64,000 nt of DNA, taken from positions 25,142,791-25,206,790 of the forward strand of contig CM043013.1 of the NCBI GenBank assembly GCA_023678885.1, given 5' to 3'. Shown here one piece after another: positions 12,072 to 21,781 of the stretch. The stretch comes from Pogostemon cablin. Taxonomy: Eukaryota; Streptophyta; Magnoliopsida; Lamiales; Lamiaceae. A model generated the notes under the pieces. It did not search any database. It had not been told where the DNA came from and worked only from the letters and a program-made list of their open reading frames with translations. Every line of letters starts with the position of its first letter. Positions within the stretch are counted from its first letter, which is position 1. Made by a program: the position numbers and the translations under genes.

Positions 12072-13945
12072 TAATGACGTGTTCCGCGGCCGTGCTTCGG
12101 CGGCTTTTTCAAGGTATCCCAATCCTTGTTCACTATAGAATGCATATTCTTTGTAGGTTTCTTGAGAGGAGGGACATGTTTAATACCAGGTCCTCCTGGA
12201 GTACGAGAGCAGGTTGTCGACGGACTTGCTCGAGTAAAGAAAGTGGCACTGCTACTCGTGCCCTTCACTGACTTGGCTAAAGGATCAACAACTACCATCT
12301 GCAATTGCCCCTCTGATGGGGAGGGGGCAGGGCTCCCAAGCCTTTTTGGATTCAAGACAGCGTAGGGAGTCGGTTCTTCCATTACCACCAATGGAAGGTC
12401 TTGTAAGTTCCCTTCCTGTAAAGTCCCTTCTGCATCATTTTCAATGTTATTATCCTCGTCGTCAAGTTCACTATCATCAAAAGCCTCTCATTCACAACCC
12501 TCATCAACATCAATGAGGCTTCGCTTATCATCATAATATTCGTCCTTATCATTCGCATTCTAAGATGTCATATCTTGATCATCCTCAAATTCTATATTAC
12601 CAACATCAGTATCTCCAATATCCTTTTCTGTAGTATCATGCTTCGAATTCAGATTCTTGCTGGTGTTGTCTCCTTCATCATCAGCGAGGTCTTGGAATGC
12701 ATTAGATATATTCATCAGATTGGAGGTAGGATCTTTTCTCGTCCGTGCTTTCTTTGGAACAGTGAAACCATCTGCCCTGACTGAATTTTTATTGCCCTTG
12801 CAAGTTGCCTGCCCCTTCTTACGGTTCTTCTCCTTCTTTTTCAAACATGTCTCCACATCATGGCCAAGAATGTGGCAAAACTTGCAATATTCAGTGATAC
12901 TTTCATATCCAAAAGAGATGCGAATAACAGCTTCTGAAGTATCTATATTCATCATCTTCGGAAGGTCCTCTAGAATATCTGCCTCAACCAACACCCTTGG
13001 AAAATAGCCAGTAGACCCATTCAGTGCCCTCTCATCAATTCGGATTGGAGCCCCAACAACCGATGTAATTTTTCTGATAACTTTCTTATGCCACAGCTCC
13101 ATTGGAAGTTCATAAATTCACACCCATATAGACACAAGAGACGATTTAATCTTATAGGGATTAAACGTCGGCATCCATTGCTATACCGAATTTGTGTATC
13201 ACCATCCTCAAAGAATCTCCTTTTCAAGATATTAATCTTCATATCGGCATTGGGGATGTAAACAGTATAGTGCCCTCTACCGAGAGGAATTGCAAATACA
13301 TCCTTAAGTAAAAAAACCCTTCCAAATAATATCTCAACTTCCCTTTGAGAAAAAGGTTTAGAGCCCTTGGCATTAAGCACCCTGATAATCACAAATTGCG
13401 AGAAAAGCTTTTTACAATTCTCATAAAATTCATTGGAAATACATAGTGTAGGGATATCACCTGTTTTATCAATTGACCTCGCCACAGGGCCGGAAAGGGG
13501 CACCTTGTATATGGCCATTTTGATACGCAAAAATAGATCAGCATCACTGCCAACCTTCGTGGCATATGACTTTGGGGTCGGCGCTTTGTTTGATCGGAGA
13601 GGTGCGATCAGATGGCCTCCCGGATGCGTGATCCGTATTGCTATTGCTAGAAGATAATCCATGCAGATTAGGGTTTCCAGCTGAATAGCCCTACAGATTA
13701 GGGCTTTTCGTGCCCCGCAAGTTAGGGTTTGCAGGCGGTCCATTACGTCGTGTCGTGTCCGAACGCGATCCCAAATTAAGACGATTAGGCCCATCGCTCT
13801 CCAGTGGGAGAGCATCAGCATATGCCCGATTCTGGTGGAGTAATTCATCGAGCCATGGAGTTGTGGAAAAAGTAGTCTGTTTCGCAAAACGACCAGACGA
13901 GGATGGTGGCAGGGAGGTGCCTTCATCGGGCTGTGGCACCTCCAT
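12071..13945 (-). pseudogene. LINE ORF1: DUF4283-like RNA-binding protein with zinc knuckle
   Basis: Probable start at 13,945 (MEVPQPDEGTSLPPSSSG). The first part is broken by a frameshift near 13,690. About 13,560-13,130 holds a DUF4283-like region (FLLKDVFAIPLGRGHYTVY). A further frameshift near 13,120 leads into MELWHKKVIRKITSVVGAPI and a zinc knuckle at about 12,900-12,840, YCKFCHILGHDVETC, with C-x2-C-x4-H-x4-C spacing. An acidic low-complexity tail follows, and a last segment (12,391-12,071) is proline-rich and ends RGTRH before TAA. ORF1 proteins of plant L1 elements bind LINE RNA. The TAATG overlap with ORF2 suggests termination-reinitiation in the living ancestor. Confidence 0.82.
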
Positions 13946-14015
13946 GCCGGAAGTAGAATGTACGGGATCAAGTAGAAAATTTAGAGAGAAGGCAGAGAAA
14001 AAAACCTAGAGAGAG

Positions 14016-14340
14016 AAACATCTTCTTTCTGTGGTTTTATGAATTGATTATGTGCTTCAATTTGTTGTAATTGTATGAATTTTAATGCTGATTTGAGTGT
14101 CAAGGAACTTTTTGGGAGATTTCTCATTCTCTATTTTAATTCTGTTGACTGAAAGGGAATGTAATGTAACATATTTCAATTGTAGTATTTAAATTACATT
14201 TTTAATAAATGACTGAGTGTTTCATCTATGCACTTCAGTTAATGATTTGCAGCTTGAATTTATGTTGTTTTAACAAGTTGTTATTGGTCAATGGGCTTCA
14301 TTATGGGGAATTAGTGACAGAAAAATCACTTTTCTGGCAG
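14016..14340. other. Intergenic or intron-like sequence
   Basis: AT-rich, T-rich on the plus strand, no domain. It ends in TTTTCTGGCAG, a good splice acceptor for the candidate exon that follows. Confidence 0.4.
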
Positions 14341-14526
14341 GATTATGAGATCAGACAGCTGGCCTGCATACATGACATTTTTGGAAGCAAGAAAGCGTGT
14401 AAACTTCGAAACATAGTTTTCTCCATTGCTTACTCGGGCCGGGTTGGATCTATTTCAGAAACTTTTGAGTTTGGATCCGAAAAAGACGATAACAGGGGAA
14501 GATGCTCTGAATCAAGCATGGTTTAA
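14341..14526 (+). other. Candidate terminal exon of an unidentified gene
   Basis: After a splice-acceptor-like TTTTCTGGCAG at 14,340, an open frame reads DYEIRQLACIHDIFGSKKAC and ends SEKDDNRGRCSESSMV before TAA at 14,524-14,526. The composition is less AT-rich than its surroundings, and a T-rich 3'-UTR-like sequence follows. I do not recognise the protein. Upstream exons are not visible; the LINE lies immediately upstream. It could equally be a chance frame. Confidence 0.25.
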
Positions 14527-14945
14527 GGAGTAGTGCACTACTAGAGATGGTTGGTTTATTATTTGATGTTGATTGTATTGCATTTTTGTAGTTTGTAAAG
14601 CTACTCCATTTAATTCAAGTGTATATATAACCTTTACAGGATTTTGATATGTATGTGGATTTATGGACAATTAGTTCCTATGTAAGTGTTGTAAGCAAAG
14701 AATTCTTGCATCTGTGGTCGTATGTTTGTTTGTAGCTCAGATTTGTGATTCGATTTGTTTGACAAGTTTGGAAATTAATATGTGAGAATAAGTATCTGAG
14801 AAATTGCTTGAGTTGAGAAGCCTCAATTTAGCACAGAATGAGCAATTGGTAATTTTGTTATTCTGCAAAACTCAATCGATTTAAGTTTGAATATATATTA
14901 ATTTCTCTAAAGGAGCTGTGGAATGAGATCAATTTGCAAAATCTA
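14527..14945. other. AT-rich sequence, no gene seen
   Basis: T-rich on the plus strand and free of long frames; possibly the 3' UTR and downstream sequence of the candidate exon at 14,341-14,526. Confidence 0.4.
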
Positions 14946-14949
14946 AATT

Positions 14950-15157
14950 GGCAAAAACTTGTGTGCACCTAGGTGTACGGGCACACTCCGTGCGCCTTTA
15001 GAATTTTGTGTTAAATTGTATACCCTTTAGTATAAAGATGTATATCCTTTATTTTCTGAAAAAAAATATTAATGAAAAGTGTATACCCTTTAGAATAAAA
15101 TGGTGCACCCTTATTAATTAAAATGTATACTCTTTAGAACAAAACAATATACCCTTA
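14950..15157. mobile_element. MITE-like element, left part, split by the Athila element
   Basis: Starts near GTGCACCTAGGTGTACG and holds repeated phrases such as TATACCCTTTAG. The right part resumes after the retrotransposon at 23,767 and ends near GGGGGCACGAAAGACC at about 23,830. The ends resemble those of elements at 27,598, 34,000-34,235 and 37,592. Confidence 0.5.
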
Positions 15158-17136
15158 TGATAGGCTTTTTCTGCGCACTATAATTAAATCCTCAAGTATA
15201 AGGATGTCAATTGTAGTAGCAAGTACCCAAGTTAAATTATCGATCCCGCTAAGATAGTTAATTATTTATTTACTATGAATTACTAATTAATCAGAATTGT
15301 GTAACCGATTTTCAAAGTGATTTTGTAATGAATTAATTATCTAAATTACTGAAAATATAAATAACTAAATTAATTAAAAGGCAATAAAAATAAAAGCAAG
15401 TTTCTAATCAAGAGATAACGAACAGTTCTAAAGTATCAGGTAGAGACCAATTATTTTGGGTTATTAAACTTACGATTGTTCATTCATGCAGTTTCACTGA
15501 AAATACACCACATATCCCTGTTATCCCACCGAATATGATTCGATTCTAAGCTAACAGTATAATCTGGTTTAAATCCTAAGGTGCGCAAATATTACCAAGC
15601 CTTATTCCTAGATACTAATCAAAGCAAGCAACAATACCTCCGGATGGTAAGCCCGACTAACAAGATATTTTCTGGAATTACTACAAGGTTCTATTCACTT
15701 CCTACTTGATTGTCTAATTGCATTGTTCCACTAAACTAATCAAGTATTTGATTCACCAGTTCATGAAATTAAAGTGCTTATAGCGGAGCTACTCTAATCT
15801 CTAACAGATAGACAATACCAATCATGAACGCACACAAGCTAACACAATAATCCAAGCATTATAGCGGATGTCATGAATATATTATGAAGACGTTACGAAG
15901 CAGATAAGCAAGACTGTATAAAATAAGTAAAATCAAAAGCTCAACTATATAAAGTCACAATCTTTGGTCTAAATCCCCAAATCAATTAAATCAATCTATC
16001 AAACCATAGAAATGTATATAAAATTAGCTCATGAGGTCACAAGCAACACTCATGGCTAAGCAATTCATACCAAAAATCAAAGTAAAAGGAAGGAAAATAT
16101 AGGAATTATGAAACCCTAGTGTAGATGTAGTCTTTCGTTCCTTCTCCGTCTCTCCAATTGCTCGATTCTCCCTCAATTAGCACTTGGAACCCTCTTGGAA
16201 GTGGATGGATGATGAAATCAGGTTGTCAATCTGATATGGAAGGATTGGAGGTGTGAATTGATGATGGGTTATGGATGGGTCCTCTCCAATTTGTGTTTTG
16301 ATCTCCCTAATTGTTTCTAGGACTGATTCAGGGCTTTTTCGCGATCAAAACTGCTTCAGAATCGCGATTTGAGGGTATATACACTGCTGCATCGAACAGG
16401 CCCCGTCTGGGCCCTGAACTGGGCCGCTCGGCACCTTGCTCGAGCCGAGCTCATGGCCGAGCGGCCCCCAAACCTGCCGAGCGGCATATGGGTGCCACTT
16501 GAACGTCATGTAAGCTCCGTGGGACACCAGCTCGGCAGCTTTTGGTTAGCTGGAAGTGCCGCTCGCCGCGAGCTACCCGCCGAGCTGCAGAAACTGCACT
16601 GCGCGATCTCACCGTTTTGAGCATAACTTATTCATACGAACTCCAAATTGAGTGATTTTTATGCTCACGTGTTCCTCTCTTCCTTGTCTTTCTATCCATA
16701 TAAATAACTCTCAGAAAATCCAACATTTGAATATGTAAAAAGTCATGCAAAATGACTCCTCGGTACAGCGTGCGCGATGTTAGCACTTTGATCATAACTT
16801 TCTCGTTTGAAATCCAATTGAGCTGTTCTTTATGCCAAAATGACCCTCTCTTCTGTGGCTTTAAAATATTTCACATGATCAATTTGGACGTCTATAAGAA
16901 TATAGAAATTTGTGCAACGTGGACTATATTTTTCAGAATTCCTTCTCACTTTCACTCCTCATTCCAACTTTGAACTTTTGATCATGTTTTACCCTTCAAA
17001 ACTCAACAAAACACCTTAGTAGCATCAAAATCATGTAAATACTCAAATGTACTCAATTCCATGCAAAAATAATAACTTTCCTAAGCAAAACGGTGTAATG
17101 GGCATATATAAAATGCGTGAAATTCAACTCTCAACA
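15158..17136 (-). repeat. Family A 3' LTR
   Basis: Plus strand starts TGATAGGC and ends CTCAACA. Near its GC-rich middle (about 16,424-16,600) lies the GCCGAGC/GCTCGGC motif cluster. A related solo LTR is at 56,033-57,830. Confidence 0.93.
16424..16600. repeat. GCCGAGC/GCTCGGC motif cluster in family A 3' LTR
   Basis: A GC-rich island in AT-rich sequence with repeated GCCGCTCGGC, GCTCGAGCCGAGC, GCCGAGCGGC, GCTCGGCAGC and GCCGAGCTGC, in both orientations, capable of pairing into hairpins. The right LTR has the same cluster at 23,048-23,224, and the gag-protease linker has a related one at 19,850-19,998. Confidence 0.8.
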
Positions 17137-18728
17137 AACCCCCAAACTTACCTGTTGCTCGTCCCGAGGCAACGACCTTAAAAACCAATAGATTAATTGA
17201 GAGGAAATTTCACAGCAGGAGACATCCAAGTCAATATAACAATTCAGAGATCATACTTCAGATGCAAAATAATCATCCATCTAAGAACATACAATTCAAA
17301 TCAACTATTTTACTCATTCGGAATGCTCATCCAACCATTCTCACAGGTAGTATTTACGCTCATCGCTCGAGTGTTAGATATATACACTTCAGGGTAAGGT
17401 GTTTACACTCAAAGTCAATTCAAACACACGCGTAACCATAAGCTTGGCAATCATCTCAACTCTCGACTAAAGGAATAATTTCAACAATATGATCACAAAG
17501 GTCTTGCATTAGGTTGTAATGTTGGCTCTTTGATAAAGGTAGGAAATATATGGATATCGTGACTCAATCACTAGTAGAGAATAAAAGAAGACTTACAGCT
17601 TTTCAACAAATAGCTTTACTTTCTTCTTTCTTCTTCAACGCTCTTCAATGCTTCTTGCAATTTGATTCATCCTTCACTTTTGAACACCACATCCTTACTT
17701 GAAATTTTCTTTCTTCTTCCCTTTTTTCTTTTCTTTTTTTTTTCAAATAAGGGTATCAGTTTCAGGCACTACCCTTTTCATGGGGTACCAGTTTCGGGCA
17801 CTACCCCTTTATGCAACAATTTAACCACTCTTTTCAACAATTTTCATCACTTCCAACTTATTCTCCTTTTATGTTTCTTCACAAGAAACCAAATTGACTC
17901 CTTCAACTCTCTACTAGGTAGGAATTTTTAAGGCTAGCAAATGGATCAATTGGCTAATCACGTAGGCTTCCACAAAAATAAGGCTTTTAGGCTCAAAAGG
18001 GTTAACTACGGATAATTTCAATAGATAGGATAATAATTTGGCTAGTGACTAATAAATAACAAAGATGGCCTAAGATCATTTCCTATCATTTAATTAAACA
18101 CGTAGCTTCAAGCAAGATATAAAGCCAAGTTCTAGAATACGTGTGTATGAACGATACTCACAAGAATAAACTGAATCATGCAATTTGTCATGATTTCAAA
18201 AGGCTCAAATCTCACATGGCTGTAGGAATGAACGAGCAATCCTAATAAAGTTACATAGCTAATCTTTCATGCACATAAATAAATTTCAAGTAACTCAATA
18301 TCCAAGCACAATCTCAAACTGCTTCTCAAACACAATCACACATATAATCAAGTGTCATGAAAAATCAGAAAATCATCCTAGAGAACCATAAATCGACTAC
18401 ACTGACACTAGGATTAACACAAAACAAAACACGAAACCTGAAAAATCGCAAAAAATCAAACCCTCAATATTCTCAAATAAATCAAAAATATTAAGAATCC
18501 GCAAAAAAATCGACTCTCCAAGCAACAACACAATGTAAAAATTCTATTTCGACACTGCAAGACAAGGTATGTACGTTACCCCCCCCAAACTTAGATTAAA
18601 CAAAGTGAGAAACTAAGTTTGCAAAGAAGTATATACCGCAGTCGAGCAACACCTAATAAAACTCCTACACTAACACAGACATATAAAAGCAATAAAACGA
18701 AGGAACAACCCCCAACAAGCGCTCATGT
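17137..18728 (-). other. Family A 3' untranslated region where pol is missing
   Basis: Begins with the polypurine tract (AAGTTTGGGGGTTTG on the minus strand, 17,137-17,151). A second AAGTTTGGGGGGGG lies at about 18,578-18,594, just after the protease end. Between them I see no reverse transcriptase, RNase H or integrase motif in any frame. The sequence is AT-rich with no long frame. Confidence 0.75.
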
Positions 18729-19850
18729 TTAACGTCGGAGAGTCATGACGGGATACCTCTTTTCAACTGTAGTAGGAAAAGTAAGAGATACGCCTGGTCC
18801 TGCGATCTCCTCTACCATTTCAATGCTTTGGCTCTTTTGCTTCTCTTCCTTAGCAGCAGTCGTCATCCCCACTTCAACAGTGGACCTCTTATTCCGATTC
18901 ACACTAGCATTGCCCAATGAAAATAGCTTCTCAAGATAATCAATACATGCATCATTAGACAAATTCTCAAACTCTGCATCAGAAAGGATAAAGTTCTCAT
19001 CATGCTCTGTGTCCACTACATCCACAGACTTGCACTGCTGCTGATCCGTGGGCCACTGCATCTCCTTATTCAAAGAAAAGACAATCTCCTTATCATCAGC
19101 CCTAAGCCTCAACTCTCCTTTGAACACATCAATCAGAGCCCTTCCAGTTGCAAGGAATGGACGCCCCAAGATCAGAGGCGCACCATCCTTTTCATCCTCC
19201 ATGTCAAGTACAAGGAAATCCACAGGAAAAGTCAAATTCGACACCTTCACTAGCACATCTTCAATCACTCCCTCGGGGTATGTCAACGATCGATCTGCTA
19301 ACTGTAGGGCAACAGACGCAGGTTTCAACTCCCCCAAACTAAGCTTTTTGAACACTGATAATGACATCAAATTTATACTGGCTCCTAAATCACACAGTGC
19401 TCTCTTAGACGGTTCTTTTCCAATTTTATAGGGAATGATGAAGCTCCCTGGATCCTTCAATTTTTCTGGAAGCTTCTTTTGAATGATAGAGCTGCAGTTC
19501 TCCGTCAAATTCACTGTCTCCAAACTGTTAAGCTTCCTCTTTCTGGAGATAAGTTCCTTGATGAACCTTGAATAATGTGGCATCTCTTCCAATGCTTCTG
19601 AGAAAGGAATAGTGACTTGGACATCCCTCATGACATCAGCAAACTTACGAAACTTCTCATCAAGGCTTTTTGACATGAATCTTTGAGGGAAAGGAATTGG
19701 TACCTTTGTAATTGGAAGTCCCAAACTGTCTTTTTCAAATACATGTTCCGCTTCTCTCAGTTTCTTCGCTCTCTGCCACTTTTTATCAGAAATTTCCAGA
19801 TCAGATTGACTCTGTACAGAATTTGGACGTGCAGAAAATCCCGGAGGATG
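18729..19850 (-). CDS. Family A aspartic protease
   Basis: A minus-strand frame of 331 codons from 19,724, with readable frame upstream to about 19,850. It cleaves the Gag polyprotein during particle maturation. The active site is ALCDLGASINLMSL, where DLGAS is the variant of the usual D-T/S-G seen in Athila-like elements, and the downstream flap region gives APLILGRPFLATGRA. The N-terminal part (PFSEALEEMPHYSRFIKELI, then LTENCSSIIQKKLPEKLKDP) is the usual linker to protease. The frame stops after PVMTLRR, where autonomous relatives continue into reverse transcriptase. No frameshift is visible in the protease itself, but an in-frame TAG near 19,895 separates it from the linker. Confidence 0.85.
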   Translation of the reverse strand, partial: HPPGFSARPNSVQSQSDLEISDKKWQRAKKLREAEHVFEKDSLGLPITKVPIPFPQRFMSKSLDEKFRKFADVMRDVQVTIPFSEALEEMPHYSRFIKELISRKRKLNSLETVNLTENCSSIIQKKLPEKLKDPGSFIIPYKIGKEPSKRALCDLGASINLMSLSVFKKLSLGELKPASVALQLADRSLTYPEGVIEDVLVKVSNLTFPVDFLVLDMEDEKDGAPLILGRPFLATGRALIDVFKGELRLRADDKEIVFSLNKEMQWPTDQQQCKSVDVVDTEHDENFILSDAEFENLSNDACIDYLEKLFSLGNASVNRNKRSTVEVGMTTAAKEEKQKSQSIEMVEEIAGPGVSLTFPTTVEKRYPVMTLRR

Positions 19851-19998
19851 GCTCGCTGGCTCGCTCGGCTCGAGCTGAGGTCCAACTGAGTCGAGCTAGG
19901 TTTTAAACGAACCGGAGGGCCCTTCTGAACTGGCTGGCGGGCCACTCGGCGGTGGTTGATCCCGCTCGGCAGTTGGCTCGCTGCGAGTGGGTAGCTGA
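19850..19998 (-). repeat. GCCGAGC/GCTCGGC motif cluster in family A gag-protease linker
   Basis: Minus strand holds GCTCGAGCCGAGC, CTGCCGAGCGG, CCGCCGAGTGGC and TGCCGCTCAGC. A 13-base GCTCGAGCCGAGC and an 11-base CTGCCGAGCGG occur identically in the plus strand of the left LTR (near 16,440 and 16,478), so relative to the element the two clusters include inverted matches. It encodes a proline/serine-rich linker (ERDQPPPSGPPASSEGPSGS). Confidence 0.75.
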
Positions 19999-20174
19999 GC
20001 GGCACCATCTTCGTTCTGCTCCACCCCTGTTTCGTCTTGCTTCTGTTCTGTAACGTCCTGCATTAGTTTTGGACCTATACAATGCTTCTCAGACCTCAAC
20101 GTGATCGCATTAACACTCTCTTTTGGGTTGATTTCCGAATCTGAAGGAAACTTCCCTTTCTGCAACTGCACTTG
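19896..20174 (-). pseudogene. Family A gag-protease linker
   Basis: Frame between two in-frame TAG codons. It contains ESVNAITLRSEKH, the conserved NAITLRSG-like box that follows gag in Athila-like elements, then an acidic stretch (EQKQDETGVEQNEDGAAQ) and the proline-rich part coded by the motif cluster. Confidence 0.75.
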
Positions 20175-21661
20175 CTACTGATTTACTGTAGTGGAGATCT
20201 GCCCTATGTTATATGACAAATTCTTCAACTGCTTGTTCACTTCCTCATTCTGTTTGGTCATATTCGAGTCCATGAGAACAATGCAGTTATTGATTTTGTT
20301 TATGTCGGCATCATTCTTCTTCATGTATCTTGCTAACACATCGTCAATACTGGACTTCCATTCTTCAGTCTTAGCGCCATGATCAAAATTAGGAGGATAT
20401 GGAACTGCATTATTCGGATTTGAATAAGAGAAGTTCTCATGCCTCTGATTCTGCCAAATTCCTCCTTGATTATTAGGACCTCCCCCTTGGATATTCCTTT
20501 GGTTTGAATTACCTTGAGGGTACCTATTTCCTTGCCAATTTTGAGGAGCTCTCGAACCCTGAAGACTCTGTCCCATAGCCCAATTAGCATCCTCGACCTC
20601 TTGAAGGTTCATCACCACATCATCACTTGCAGGCCCTTGGTTGCCTCCCCCATTATTACCTGATATCAGAGTAATCAGGTTCTTATTCATCTGTTCCAAT
20701 TGAGCGATAACCTTATCATTCTTATCAGCTTCAGAAAATTTCTCTTCAACCTTTGCAACTTTACCAAGTATATAAGTCCCTCGGATCCTCTCAGATGGCC
20801 AATCCCTTGAGTTCAAAGAGATATCATCAAATAATTTCTCTACGGCATTGGATGTTTTACCAAAAATTGTTCCTCCCGCAGAAGCATCAACCAACACTCT
20901 AGATTCGTTGTCAAGGCCATTATAGAAGACATTGATGAGTTGAGACTTTTTGAATCCATGCTGTGGGCATCTCCTCAACGCATCAGTAAACCTTTCCCAA
21001 GCCTCTCCAAACGACTCATCTCTCCGCTGCTTGAATTGATTGATCTCCTATTTTAGTAAAAGAACCTTTCCTGGTGGCATAAATCGATTCACGAACAACT
21101 GCTGCAACTCAGTCCAGTTTGAGCAACTGTCTCCCTTTAGCTTATCATACCACTCCCTTGCCTTATCAACCAATGAAAACTGAAAAAGCCTCATCTTCCA
21201 TCTATCATTAGTAGCATCAGTAGCTTTCACTGTATCCATGTAGCTGTTGAAACGCTTAAGATGGCCATAGGGCTCATCAAAAACGCCTCCGGCAAAGGGG
21301 TTTTTCTCCACCATATGAATCAGGGCTGGCCTTATGTCGTTTGTTTCATCAGCTTGAACGGCTCCAACTACGCCTGATCCTCCTAGATTGGTGGACTTGA
21401 ATGTCTCTCGGATGACGATGTCATCCTCATCGACTCTTTCTCCCATTGATGCTGTTTCAGGTTCTGTCTCAGATTCTGATTCAAACTCCGATTCAGCCTC
21501 TTCTAGGATAGCCTGATTCTCAATCTGCACTTCTTCCTCCTCTAAAATTGCTTTAGGAGGTGCTTTGGTATTCTTTGATTTTACTCTTCTTTTCCTCGCA
21601 GAAGCTTCAATTTTCGGATCAAATTCAAATCTTGTGCTCTCGTCTTTGACCTAGTTTGCAT
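20175..21661 (-). pseudogene. Family A gag
   Basis: Probable start ATG at 21,661 (MQTRSKTRAQ), with a one-base frameshift soon after. The gag core then runs from about 21,650: an acidic region, IRPALIHMVEKNPFAGG, WKMRLFQFSLVDKAREWYD and WTELQQLFVNRFMPPGKV. An in-frame TAG falls near 21,046 (after KVLLLK), where relatives have a glutamine codon. The second part gives CPQHGFKKSQLINVFYNGLD and DWPSERIRGTYILGKVAKVE, then a glycine/asparagine/glutamine-rich C-terminal region, ending at TAG near 20,173. Gag forms the particle. Apart from these breaks the frame is well preserved. Confidence 0.85.
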
Positions 21662-21755
21662 GCAACTTCAAGAAAAATCCAAAGTAAAACAATTAAATCC
21701 CAAAGAAAATATTCTAATTAACTAAATAATAAAAGAAAATAAATAATTAAAACTG

Positions 21756-21775
21756 TCCCCGGCACCACGGCGCCA
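21756..21775 (-). other. Primer-binding site of family A, tRNA-Asp type
   Basis: Minus strand TGGCGCCGTGGTGCCGGGGA, six bases inside the right LTR. It matches the Athila-type site TGGCGCCGTTGCCGGGGA except for a short internal change. Confidence 0.85.
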
Positions 21776-21781
21776 TAAACT

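Larger units (their letters stand above)
1..14015 (-). mobile_element. L1-type LINE, interrupted by a copia element
   Basis: A minus-strand non-LTR retrotransposon, read from about 14,015 down to beyond base 1, so its 3' end and poly(A) lie outside the window. It has ORF1 with a zinc knuckle, then ORF2 with endonuclease, reverse transcriptase, zinc-binding and RNase H regions. The order and the plant-type RNase H at the C terminus fit plant L1 elements. A copia element (682-8,924) splits the zinc-binding region; the reading frame of ORF2 can be followed on both sides. A CT-rich 5' leader lies at about 13,946-14,015. Frameshifts are frequent, so it is dead. The 5' boundary is approximate because no target duplication can be checked. 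Confidence 0.88.

Noticed and set aside
10424..13007. Several plus-strand frames of 65-116 codons
   Set aside because: Antisense shadows of LINE ORF1 and ORF2.
16752..16973. 73-codon frame MTPRYSVRDVSTLIITFSFE, repeated at 23,379-23,603
   Set aside because: LTR sequence of family A, present in both LTRs and partly in the solo LTR at 56,033-57,830; no sign of coding.
19002..19431. Plus-strand frames of 64-127 codons opposite the family A protease
   Set aside because: Antisense shadows of a well-supported protease frame.
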